DNA of 49,232 nt from Ectocarpus siliculosus (Eukaryota; Sar; Phaeophyceae; Ectocarpales; Ectocarpaceae): contig FN649741.1 of assembly GCA_000310025.1 (NCBI GenBank), positions 2,647,192-2,696,423 on the forward strand, written 5' to 3'. The notes under the pieces are model-generated. The model saw only the letters and a program-made list of their open reading frames with translations. It made no database searches and was not told the origin of the DNA. This document shows positions 22,425 to 34,200 of this stretch, one piece after another. How positions within the stretch are numbered: the stretch's first letter is position 1; each line of letters begins with the position of its first letter. The translations under genes and the position numbers were made by a program.

Positions 22425-22889
22425 CAAAATGTATGTATAGTATGTATGTGTTGTGCCGGGTGCAAGTGAACCCGGTAGAGTGCCAGTGAAAATTACTCGT
22501 GGAGTCAAGGTGGAGTCGCTCATTGCTGCAAAGGTGCCGGCAGTAGACAATGACCAACTGCCCGTACGCGTCGTTACTGTGCAACAACTAGCCTTCGGGT
22601 TTTGCAAGAGCCACGGTTCCTATATTCATTCCTATTTTTCCCTAGTCTAGGTTGATCCTGCCGACGACTTTTTGGTGTTTGCTCTTCTGGGCTCGACCGT
22701 TCAATGTAAACACAGTTTTGATTTCGATTTCCGAACAACAGGTGCCCCAGTCCGAAACTGTGTGTTTTGCCGCAAAAAAAAGGGAAAACGACACACACAC
22801 AGCAACAGTTATTTTTTTCTTATTTTTCTCTCATCATTGGACTCTGTTGTCTGCCCCTCTGGCCCCCATCCTCCACTTCTACTAACAAT

Positions 22890-23175
22890 ATAGCTAGACG
22901 ACCCAACCGGGGTCACATAGGAGGGGGGGTTGAACCCCCACCTGCGGTTCCTGCCTGATATATTTTCATTGCGAGAAGGGTACAGCAATCCCTTCCCTCG
23001 CGACTTATTATTATCATGAAGTCGATCTAATAGTTTACTAACAACGAGCTTACTTGGCAGCGCGTCGCTTCCAACTTAGGCCAGGGTATAATTAGTGAGA
23101 AAAATAACTCACATTGCCGGGACTCGAACCCATCACCTGGCCCTTAGTAGGCTGCGAGTTTATACCCTGTGGTGA
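22890..23175 (-). mobile_element. tRNA-headed SINE, copy 2
   Basis: The minus strand carries CTACTAAGGGCCAGGTGATG followed by GGGTTCGAGTCCCGGCA, a near-consensus pol III B box and T-arm. The shared body follows (GAAGCGACGCGCTGCCAAG, GCTCGTTGTTAGTAAACTAT, TCGCGAGGGAAGGGATTGCT, CAGGCAGGAACCGCAGG), ending with a GACCCCGGTTGGGTCG block. It lies in the same orientation as copy 1, about 780 bases away. Confidence 0.8.
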
Positions 23176-23320
23176 GTATTTCTCTCCGCGCCGCCCCAAA
23201 GAACCCCCGGAATGTCGTGTTCAAGGCTGTGTTATCTATCTGTGTGTTCCATTTTTTATTACTATTATTAAGGAATAATAAAAACACACACAGAAAGACC
23301 ACCCATTCGAGATACTATTA

Positions 23321-23355
23321 GAATCGACTGCGCTAACCGGCTCACCAATGAAAAG
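23321..23355 (-). repeat. Short tRNA-like dispersed repeat, copy C
   Basis: The minus strand reads TTCATTGGTGAGCCGGTTAG then CGCAGTCGATTC. A further 12 bases on comes GTATCTCGAATGGGTGGT, which resembles a B box. The latter also resembles the minus strand at about 42988-43010 (GTATCTCGAGTAGGGTAGCC). Confidence 0.45.
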
Positions 23356-23359
23356 AGGT

Positions 23360-25250
23360 CCGTGTCTGTTGCATGGAGAAAGCTTAACGGCAAACGTCTC
23401 ACGAGGTCTGTCGGTTGATTGATGGCCAGCGGCGTTCGGTGGTGATTTTGTGTGAAGGCCGACTGCCGAGAGTCCCTCTCGCGTACAGGCTGGCGCTTCT
23501 GGCCTGAGTGAGGGCGTTTCGCATCCAAACCTGGCGGGCGGCAAGCATCCGCGGTCTTGGCCCGTGACGACACACGCTATCGTTTTTTCAAGTGCGCAAG
23601 GAACCGGCATCCAAGCTTTGTTGGTGTAGACTAGAGGTGGTGACAGAATACACCGCGGCGGCTCCAGTTCGCGAGGCCTATTGTGCCAGGCATACAGACA
23701 AAAGGCAGCTTCTCCTGCACATTAGGAGAGGAATATGTTCAGGAATTCGAGGAAAAAACGCCCTGGCAACCTGGCAAAGAATGAAACTCATTCTACAGCA
23801 GTTTACTGTGGGTTGCGTGTGTCGGCCTACCCCAGCCAGCCGTAATGAGTTGTCAAAAGTGAGATCAAACGAATTTTCGACTTCGGATACCAGCCCTCGG
23901 GGACATGTTGAAAGTAATTTTGGGATGTAGAAGACAGCAGGTGTGTTGACTGGTACTACAATGAATGGTGGGGACGGCAGCATCGCCTAACATGGTGCTA
24001 CTGTAGTTCCTCAAGAGCAGCTGTAGAATAATAGTTGAAGCAGCGCAGGAGCTTTCCACGCGACGCAGGCCGGGAATGCATGCAACATGGAAGGCGCCAC
24101 ATCCGGCTGCTGGTGCTGTTGCACTGTTCGAACTGGTGTCTTCACCAGGCAGATCAAAAAGGGGGGCCGTTGGAGATGCACATTATATTCCACGGCCAAT
24201 CTAGACTATATCCTGGTGACGTCTTTCCTAAGTCAATTTCCGGTTGATCGATCACACAGCTGCCGTTGCTTTGTCTGTCCATTTCTGGAAAGAACAGGGG
24301 CAAGAGAAAGAGCTCTCTCTTGGATATCCACCCTTACAATATTAGTCTACATACCGAATCGTCAAAAAATTCCCTCGCAAGTCCAGTTTGTTGTGTTGTC
24401 GTCCAAAGTGCAGGAACCGTCGCTGACCGACTTCCTTTCCTCTATATGGAATTGCCTCTCTTGTCACACACTCACGCGAGGAGCTTCGATGTGGCCGACA
24501 TGTACGGACTGCTCTGCGGCAGCTCATTCCAACAAAAGGTCAGTAGTTACGTACCTCAAGCAAACCACGGACGAGTGAATTATAAACTATTCTTATGATT
24601 TCAGGTGTAAACAATGCACATATCGGGACTAAACTCCCGAAGTGTTGCCAGCATCACCCTTTAACAACACATGATACGAGTCGCCATAAACCTCGCGGGA
24701 AAAGGGAATGGGCCAGCGAATCTCTACGCGAAACTACCATGCCGGAAGAGGTGGCCCCGCCCTGCACATGGCAAGGCTCCCGGCGCATCGTTACGAAACC
24801 ACCAAGAGACTGACGCGACGCAGCGAGAGTTCAGAATTTGCGCCCGGAAGGTGTTAATGGCACCAATGCTCCCTCATCGATCGATGATACGTGTGCATGA
24901 AACAACAGACCGGGCTTTTCTCCAACCACAACCAAACACGGACAGCGTACCGAGTAACACATACAATAGCGGTACTAAAATGCACTTGCCTGCCTACCAG
25001 AAACGTCAAATGACGTCAATCACACCATGCCTATCAGTCCCTGCTCAAACAATTGGTTGCACCTACAATGGTACGTGCATTTTATGCTGCCTGTGATACT
25101 TGCTGTCCACTCCGATTCTTCGATTTTCAACGGACAAGTAGCAAGCATTCGATTAGCGCTGCCCGCTCATCCTCGCACGCATCCCCCCATCTCGGAATCC
25201 CTTCGTCCCTTCAGACTGCCTTCCCTCAATAACACTCCCGCCCGTCAGGC
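23360..25250. other. Region without a supportable gene
   Basis: Contains short open frames only. It is the downstream flank of the minus-strand beta-helix gene, whose stop is at 25251-25253, so part of it should be that gene's 3' UTR. Confidence 0.4.
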
Positions 25251-28200
25251 TTAGGCGGCGGTGCGCTCGCAAAGACTGTCGCTGCCTCCTGATAAGGTGG
25301 TCGTCCCGATGTTGATCACCCCGCTGTCGTCGTTCAGGATGTCGGCGCACTACATGCAGACGTCGCGACAACAGGGGCAAGTTGGGTGGAGGGGAACGTA
25401 GAGATTTCGAAGGTGTGTCAGTTACCGGCGGCATGGGGGAAGGACCTCCTCGCTCATCGTGCAGTGTTGTAACCTTGGGGTCGAAGACCGTCGCATTCCT
25501 ACCAAAACCAAAGCGGAAGACCTCAGCATTACCACCCAACAGAGAGGCATTGTACGTCATCACCATCGCCTTTAGGTGTCCAGCGGAGTGAATGAATGAG
25601 CGACTCGCATTTCAAAAGCCACAAGGCGTGGATCGAAGCGGATGGAGGGTCGGCCTGCATTCTCAATAATTGCTCGATAAATAGGCGGACCTCGGTATGT
25701 TGTGCACATCGTCTTGAGAGAGAGGACAGTTTCGCACGACCGTCTAATACTCCCATTTTGGTGTCCTTGCCAGCATGGCCACGGGATGAGACGGCCAGTC
25801 ATGATGATACTGCTTCTTCGTGTACTCCCCTCGCAAAAGCTCGAGACGTCGAATTTCCACACCACGCTGCCACAGAACTCGCACGCAGATCGTCCATCAT
25901 TGGTTGTCTATCGTACCGTGATGCATGAGGGCCGTATCTGCGATCGCTGCAGTCTCCCAACAAGCACAGAAGTACGTGAGTGCTTTCTAGGTTGATCCGC
26001 CCTGGACCATGCCTCCATGCCTAAGTTCTCACCGCGCTGGAAGCTACGTTGTCTGCGGTAACGAGCTTCGCTTCCGAAAGGAAGGATATCGAACCCGAAT
26101 TCAGGATGGCGCCGCCCTTCACAGCCTCGTTCCGCCTGACACAGAGAGGAACCGTGTGACCGAATTCAGGACATTGCGTGGTACTATTTCGTTTCCTGTT
26201 CACTCAGAGTGGGTACACAAGTGGTAAGCCTTCTGTGCTAAACCGCATATGAAAATGTTCGCGGAAGTGTGGATATTTTCGGTTTCGGCGATGTGAGGCC
26301 GGATTTTGATTTTGTAGTCGGCCCCTGGTTTTGTGTCGGCATCTATACTAACAACTGCATCGAGGTATGAAACAATGGGAAGCTCCTTGAACTAAACACC
26401 GTTATTTCCCGGCATGGCCGAAGACACACAAAGCGAGAAGAACATCAGACAGAGATACGACGGGAGGAAACTTACTTGAAAACCGCCGTGTTCTGGAAGT
26501 CGACGCTAGTGACGCCGAGCGCCGCGAGCGCACCGCCCCCTTTGTCTTCGTCGACCACGTATTCGCTGCTGCTGGTCGGCCGGCGGGGGGGCTGCGGCAC
26601 CACGACAGACACGTCCACAGGTTCACAAGGAATAATGTGTGGAAGCACAAAAGTTTAAACACAGCAGTGGTGGACAACAACAACAACAACAACAAGGACA
26701 ACACCTTACCGCATGCGACAACACGCCAGGCCGCTACCATGTGCTGCCGTCGTTCCATACGTATGCGACCATTCACACCTGTAGGAAAGCCCTGAGCAAG
26801 GGGGGACAACACTAACCTGAAGGATCGCCGACTACGTCCCAACAAAGGGACACGTTACGACGGAACGTCTAACGCCTTCATAAACCTCACAACACGTGGG
26901 AAACTAGGTACCGTTGCGCCGAGAAGATTGCTACAACCCGGGGGGGAAACGACAGACGTGAACGGAATGGACGCTTGTAACGACGGTGAGAGAAAACCAC
27001 GGGTCAAACCTGCTTGACCCGCGTGAAAACCCGTGGGTCATTGCCAGTCCACCACGGGTAGCCTACCGGCTCGGGTCGATATCAAACGCGAGGTACTGCA
27101 CGCCGCAAGACATAGTATCAAAACGAGTTAACGACTGATTCTATGGATCTGCTTGGGAGTAGAAAAGGAAGCTTGGCGACCACCGACTCACGATGATGTA
27201 GTTGTCCTTGAACTTGGCTTTGTCCTCGAAGGTGACCTTGCTGTCGACATCAGAAGCATCGTCGTCGTCAGGGTCAGATCCCTTGGAAGCCAGAGCAGCA
27301 CCGGCCTGCGTAAGGAATAGACAACACAGTCGTCCACACCCATCCATTCACCAATCAATCGTGCGCCAGTAGCTGAAAATATTCTCCCAAACGAAAGGTG
27401 AGGAACATACGCTACAGAAAATTACACAAGGAAACTATTTACAGAAATAACACAAGTAACGTACAGAAGTTTGTGAAACGGGCATCTCAAACGACATGAC
27501 ACGAAAACTGCTCTGTGTGGGACAATGACAATGAAAACGCCGGGTTTCTTCGGCAATACCCATCAACCTAACGCCCAAAAGAGAATCTTGAGTATTTGCT
27601 CCGCTGATGTTGGGGGGTGACCGTCGGGGAACAAATTGCTGCTCGTACAAGGCGCAAGGGCATGTTTGTTGTCATGGGAACCCGTCAGTTCCTTAAAGAA
27701 AGGGGCCAACATGTTGACCAATCAGCGCATAGAAATTCACGAACAGCGATTACCAGTCGGAAGGTCGCAGGTTTCGAATGAAAGAGAATGACAATCTCCA
27801 TTTTGTTGTCTGAGAAAATGCGTGGCCAGGGATACCATAGTGTGAGTGTTGGTGGTTGATTTCAGCCCTCTTGACAAGAGACAATTCGGATTCTTCCGCT
27901 TCCGTGGGGACAATTATAGGAACGCATATAGGGGCAGCAAGAAAGGAAATCGGTTTGCTTGGTTTTTCCCCCCCCCCCCCCCCCCCCCGATTTTGAGGGG
28001 GGGTTGAAGCAAATGTGGGTAGGAATTCAAGGGATAGTGGGCAACAAAAGAGGGGGAGACACGGAAATAACGACACTAAGATCTGCCGAGGGTAAGATGG
28101 TAAGCAGTTCTAAAGGAAAGAGGGAAGTACTAGTAGAGCACTACCACAAACTTGGGACACCCACCACCAACGACAACTTCGACTCGGAGTTTGAGAAGGA

Positions 28201-31200
28201 AATCAACTCGTGGGCAGAGGAAAACGTTGAAAGATCTCAGAGGGAACGTAGTGATGTAGACGGGTTGCAGGGAGAGTTCACACGAGAAGAGGTAGAGGAC
28301 TGCGTAGCAAAACTCAAGAATAGAAAAGCGGCAGGGGCTGATGGAATTGTGAACGAGCTTTTGAAACAGGGGGGGGAGGGGATGATTAACATGTTGGTCC
28401 GGATATTCAACTGGATATGGAAACACGAGTACGCGCCGAAGAGATGGAGAGAAGGAGTAGTCGTGAACCTGTTCAAAAAGGGGGATAAAGCTGACCCGGG
28501 GAATTATAGAGGGATAACCCTGTTGAGCACAGTGGGGAAACTGTTTGGCAAGATGATAGACAATAGAATGGGAGACATGTTGGAGGGGAAACAAAAGATC
28601 AGCGAAGGACAAGCTGGATTTAGACCAGATCGTAGTTGTGTAGACCATGTATATACGTTGAGTAAAATCATCCAAGGTAGGAAAGACGCCGGGCGTACGA
28701 CATACTGTTTCTTCCTCGATATACAAAAAGCCTACGACACCGTATGGCGCAATGGATTGTGGAAAAAGATGTGGGACATCGGCATCCGGGGGAAAATGTG
28801 GAGGATGTTGAAAAAGATGACAGAATGCACAAGAAGTGCGGTGATGTTGGATGGGGAAATTTCGAAGTACGTGGATATACTCCAAGGAGTCGCACAGGGC
28901 TGTACGATGTCACCCACTCTTTTTAAGATTTACATCAACGATTTGATAAGGGCGGTTGAAGCAGTAAGACAGGGAGTCCAAGTAGAGGGAAAGAGTGTGT
29001 CCGGACTGATGTTTGCAGATGATTTCGTGGGGGTATCCGAAACACCAGAAGGGTTGCAAGAACAAATAGATGCGGCGGTAGGATACACCCGAAAATGGAG
29101 ACTGTCGGCGAACGTAGGAAAATGCGCAGTAGTGGTCTGTAACGAAGACAAGAAAAATCCCGTAGAATTCAAATGGAAATGGGGGGAGGAAGAACTACCG
29201 GTAGTAGACAAGTATGCGTACCTGGGAGTAGAGATTTCGAAGGAGTGCTCATGGGACGCACACATAGCGAAGTTGATTGGGAAGAGTAAAGCTCAGATAG
29301 GCAAGATGGACGAGATCCTTACGGACCCACACCTAGACACTAGGATTAAGAGGTGTATTCTCTTGAATGTGATTGTACCTAAGCTAGAGTATGCAGGAGA
29401 GGTATGGGAAGGTAACGAAAAGGCCGTCAAGCAGCTGGAAACGGTGCAGATGGCAGCGGCCAAGAAAATATTAGGATGTTCAAGTACAACGAGCAACACT
29501 GTATTGAGAGCAGAATTGGGAATGTACTCTCTTAAAACAAAGAGAGACATGCAGAAGTTGAATTGGCAGTACAAGGTAAGTAGAATGTCGGACGATAGAC
29601 TACCAGCCATGGTTGACGAGGCAACTTGGGGAAAAGCGACTCCAGGGAAGAAGGGAATCAGATGGGACAAGGTGGTAGAGAAGGTTTGGAAGGAGATAGG
29701 AGACGAGGAGGAGACGTTGGACACGGAAGAGTTCGGGGGGTTCAAGACGAAAGTCAAGGAGATGCTAGAGAGTAGGGAGGAGGCAACCCTTCGGAAGAAG
29801 GTACGAAGCGAAGACCGCTTGGAGATATACGGGAAGTTGAAAGAAGGGATAGGGATGAAGAAGTACTTGGACGGCCCCATGGACTATGCGAAAAAGCTGA
29901 AATTGCAATTTCGAGTAGGCGATCTGGACTTGCCAGAACGGAGGAAGAGGTATACCAGCCGTAGGAGAGAGGAAGAGGAGGATAGACACACATGTCCATG
30001 TGGCAAATCGGAGGAGAGTAGACCCCACATAGTTGGGGAGTGTGAGTTGTACAGGAAGGAAAGAGAGGATCTCGAGGAGGAAATGAGACAGAGAGGGTGT
30101 GACATGGACAAGTTTGGTAAATTAGACAACAGGGATAAAACGATCGCGATAATTGGGGATAGATGGTGGGCACAAGAGGCCCTAGAGGACGGGGATAAGA
30201 TGTGCAAGAATTTTTTATGGAGTTTGTTGCAGAAACGTAAAGAGCTCCCAAATGTTGGTGGTGTCTCTAGTAGGTGTAGGAACGGTGCTCCGTCTCGAAA
30301 GGGACGCGTGGTCAATGTACGGCAAGCAACAAATGAGTACGCCCCCCCCCCCCCCCCCCCCCCCGGCGCTAAAAAGTGGTTACCACTGGTTCTGGGANNN
30401 NNNNNNNNNNNNNNNNNNNNNNNNNNNNNNNNNNNNNNNNNNNNNNNNNNNNNNNNNNNNNNNNNNNNNNNNNNNNNNACATCCCCCATGCCCTATACAA
30501 TAATTTGCAGATCCATGCCTCGAGGGGGGCGGGTGGGTGTACACATAATCGTGCATGCCGTAGTCGTTAGACCATTGACCACGCATCCCTACAAAGCCAG
30601 GGTGGAGCACGCCGGGTTCTCACCGGACCAGGCTCCCACATCACCAAGCGCGAAGCGCCGTGAGGTATTCGGCGAGTGGCATGAAGGTTACGCTGCATCC
30701 TGCGAAGGGTGTTCGGCATCTTGTGCTTACTTCCTTGCGTACGGATGACAGCTGCGAATGACTACATATATTTTCTGGTGCGTTCACTTCCAGAGACAGT
30801 TGTAAGCACTGTGTAACTGCCTCGAGGATGCGTGACCATTCTAATACAACGTGGTGCGATCACCCCCCTTGCGCGGAGTGAGGGTTCTCGACCCCGAACA
30901 ACATGATCTACTCGACCACCATCATGGTAACCGCCAAAAAAAACAGAGGTAAAAACAAAAACGGTACCCTGGTTGCCGAGTTAACGAAGTGAATCGTCTT
31001 GTCTTACAACGTCGTTGCCAAGCGGCAATTACCGGGGGGGGCGCTTGTTTTACAACGTCATTGCAAGCGACTAAAACCCAACCCCGATGGCAAACACTGG
31101 AAATAGGGCATGGGGGTTGTTTATGCGGTAAATCCTGTCGAGTTGTGGGCGTTGGTCCTGGAGTTCACGCCCTTGATGTCCACTGGAAAATGGATATTTG

Positions 31201-34200
31201 GTACGCTCGAAAAGAGAAAAATACTGAAGCAATGAACTACCCTATCTGGATCTTTTCCACCTGGAGAGAATGGGCATGTATTCCGAGTGTATCACACACT
31301 TAGTGACGTGTTCGCTGTGTGCGTAGCGCTAGTTTTGCACGAGCGCGCAAAGATCAAAGTCCCTGGCGGTACTTGAAGCATAATCGTTCTGCCGAATGTG
31401 AGGGTTTGGTTGACCGGAATGCTGAATGAACCCATGAAACATCTTGTTTGGCACAGCAAACGCAAGGATGATCACCACCTTCTTCTTCATTCTTGTGAAA
31501 CCTAGCCTGAGTCCGCGGAAAGCCGGTAAATTTCTCTGTCCCGGAAAGAAGGGTTGCGAGGTCTATGGTCAACCGACTACTGCATGCATTCACATGAGTG
31601 CACCGCCCCCTCTCCTCCCGACTCTTCTCACCGTGCCACCGACGTTGTCGCTGAAGATGGCCAACCCGCTGAAGAGGACGGTGCTGTCATCTCCTCCGTT
31701 GTACACTGCAAGGAAGGCGCACGATAAGCACCATCAACAACCCGACCAAAAACCATTCCCAACACAGACACAGTGGGGAACACGTTCAACCAAAAATGAT
31801 GTCTGCTACCGCATGCTTCTTCCTCCTTTCCCCGACTGCCCTTCTCGCTTTCTTTTCTCGGCAGGTGCAACGAAGAGACGACCAGCTCTTATCCTAGCAC
31901 CGCCTTTAGGTCGGACAATGGTTAGACTCCATATCGGCTTCACGAGCAATCCATTCACTTCGTGTCGCTCTTATCTCGAAATTACCCCTGAAGCGACTCC
32001 TCGCAGTTGTTCTTGTTTTTGATATTTTTTGCGTGCACAAGGAACTCGAGGCCGACGTCACGGTCCACCTCATCATTCTTCCCGTGACAGCTTGTGAAAC
32101 ATGCGCAACCCTGCCGCTGGTTTGGGCACGTCATGTACACCAACGGTACGCCCTAAAGGAGATGAGTAGACGAGTACGTGTAACCGCTGGTTCGTTGGAC
32201 ACAACAACGAGAATACGATCGTTACAGGTAGTAGTGACAAGACAGGAGTAAATCCCCAAACGAAGGCCACAACATGTGCCGAAAAGCATTATGTGGAGGG
32301 CCGCCGGAAAGCTAGCGGTGTCACTCCTAACGTGAACGGGTGTTCTATCCGGGGTGGCTAGTGATCAACGCGACGAGGACAACCAACCAACAACAAACGA
32401 GCGCGTCACCGCGCACTACTTGTACCTGCTCCGCCACGGCCGCCGTACGGGTTACCGTCATCAGTGTACGCCACGCCCACCGAGTTGCTGATCAAGAACC
32501 ACGGCAATCGGGGCAAAAGCCGTCAAGTCGGAATATACAGAATTGACAAACGTCAATGTTGCGTGACACGTCAGGTGCAGTAGGAACCGCTCCCGCCTCG
32601 CGAAATGTAAATGTGTGTATGTATAATGAAAGTACGCATCCGAACACGCTGCACCGTGCAAGGTTCAGAATATTGACTGCCGGTCATGGCCGCATCAAGC
32701 GCAAAAGGGTTTATTTGCCCACAACAACGAGAACAGGAAACCAAATCGAGCTGTACGGAGGGCTAATACATGTCTGCACGAAAATGCACATCCCAGCAAG
32801 GACATGAGCGGGAAAAAATAAGCAGGTGATGTGCGGCGATGTCAGCGCAGTCTGCGATGTGGGCCAGAGGTGAAACCGTGGCCACCGCCGTGTACACACA
32901 AAAGGACAGATTGCTGGGACGTTTGATGAACCGACTAAGCACAACACCAGCACCAAAACACGCCACCAACAATGGCCCAGCACGCTGGGACGCAGCGAGG
33001 TGTGGCACGCGAGGGAGCAACCCAGAGACACTTCCAGTCATTCATGAAGCCCACCGCTTTGTAGGTGTACATCGCATGCCCGTTCCCAAAAAAACGTTTC
33101 AGTGTTGCTCCCAAGCAGGCAATCTCTCACTTCTTGAAGACGCCCCGGACGTTGAAAGTCAAGTCGCCGAAGTTCGCGACCGCCCCCCCATTCCCGCCGT
33201 TGGGGTTGAAGTTATCCAAGAAGGTACCCTTACGGGCGAACTGACATGTCAAAAAGCGGAAGTGAAGCACAACAGCAAGACGTCACATCAACCACGCGCG
33301 TAGGTGAAAACGTTCTCAAGCCTCTACCCAGCTCAATAATTGCGAAACCAGCGGGACAGGTTGTCGACATGATAAGAGTCGCCCCCCTTCTTGGCGAGGT
33401 TTCAAGGGGACGTTCATGGTCCCTCACCAACACACACGCACCAACCCTGCAAGAACATTGACCCGTGCTCGGTGAAGGAGCCGACACGGTTTGCGTGAGT
33501 TTCTGGCCTGCCTTGGTTCTTCAGTTGCCGTCATCGCACAAGGCCATGAAGACCGTGTTCAAAAAGGAATGATCTGTTAACTAGGGGACGTCGCGTTCGT
33601 CGCCATGTGGGGAAGGGGGGGAAGGTACTTCAGCAAGGACAAACTACTACCACGGACGCTGCTGCGGTACGGCGTTGGTCTCTACCGTCATGGAACCAGA
33701 GTTGTAGACCGCGCCGCCATCCTCGTTAGAGGGTTCGTAACCGTCAGCGTCCGCATCGTACTGCCCATTGCCCAGGAAGTCGGCCGTTCCATAGAACGTC
33801 GTCGTGCCCGCGGAGTACACGGCGGCACCGCCACGCGCCTCCTGGCAAAGGATGTGAAAAAACACGAAATTCAAGATCCATCCCGGCCCGGCGTCACAAG
33901 TCAGCGGTTTCTCTCGAGAGTTGGGCGAAGGAATGGACGGACGCACGCACGCACGTACGTAGACACACACACACACACACATGTTCCGCCGCATGTCTTC
34001 TCATTGGTCAGCCGGTTAGCGCGGTCGATGAATTAAAAAAAAAACAATCATGCTACTCGGAAGTAGGCGCGAGTTTCATCGGATAGTAGGCGGGTGACAC
34101 GTTGAGCACAGCAATTGTGGTAAAACGAAGAGCCGAGTTAAAGGTTTCCGTGCATCCAGCGGAGGCACTGCTGTGTTCCTTCGCTCTCGATGTGCCATAT

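Noticed and set aside
22320-23175. Functional tRNA genes
   Set aside because: Heads have box-like motifs but no complete cloverleaf with acceptor stem, and they continue into a shared SINE body.
25400-25590. Extra beta-helix exon (frame containing GGNAEVFRFGFGRNATVF)
   Set aside because: Looks vaguely repeat-like. But exons 26135-26033 and 25349-25251 already join in phase 0, and I see no clean acceptor/donor pair giving a matching phase.
28130-30251. Several long minus-strand frames opposite the reverse transcriptase
   Set aside because: Shadow frames with no motifs; the plus frame has all the reverse transcriptase motifs.
30398-30748. Continuation of the reverse transcriptase frame through the gap to 30748
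   Set aside because: Crosses 81 N and then reads a non-coding repeat on the wrong strand; frame across a gap has no meaning.
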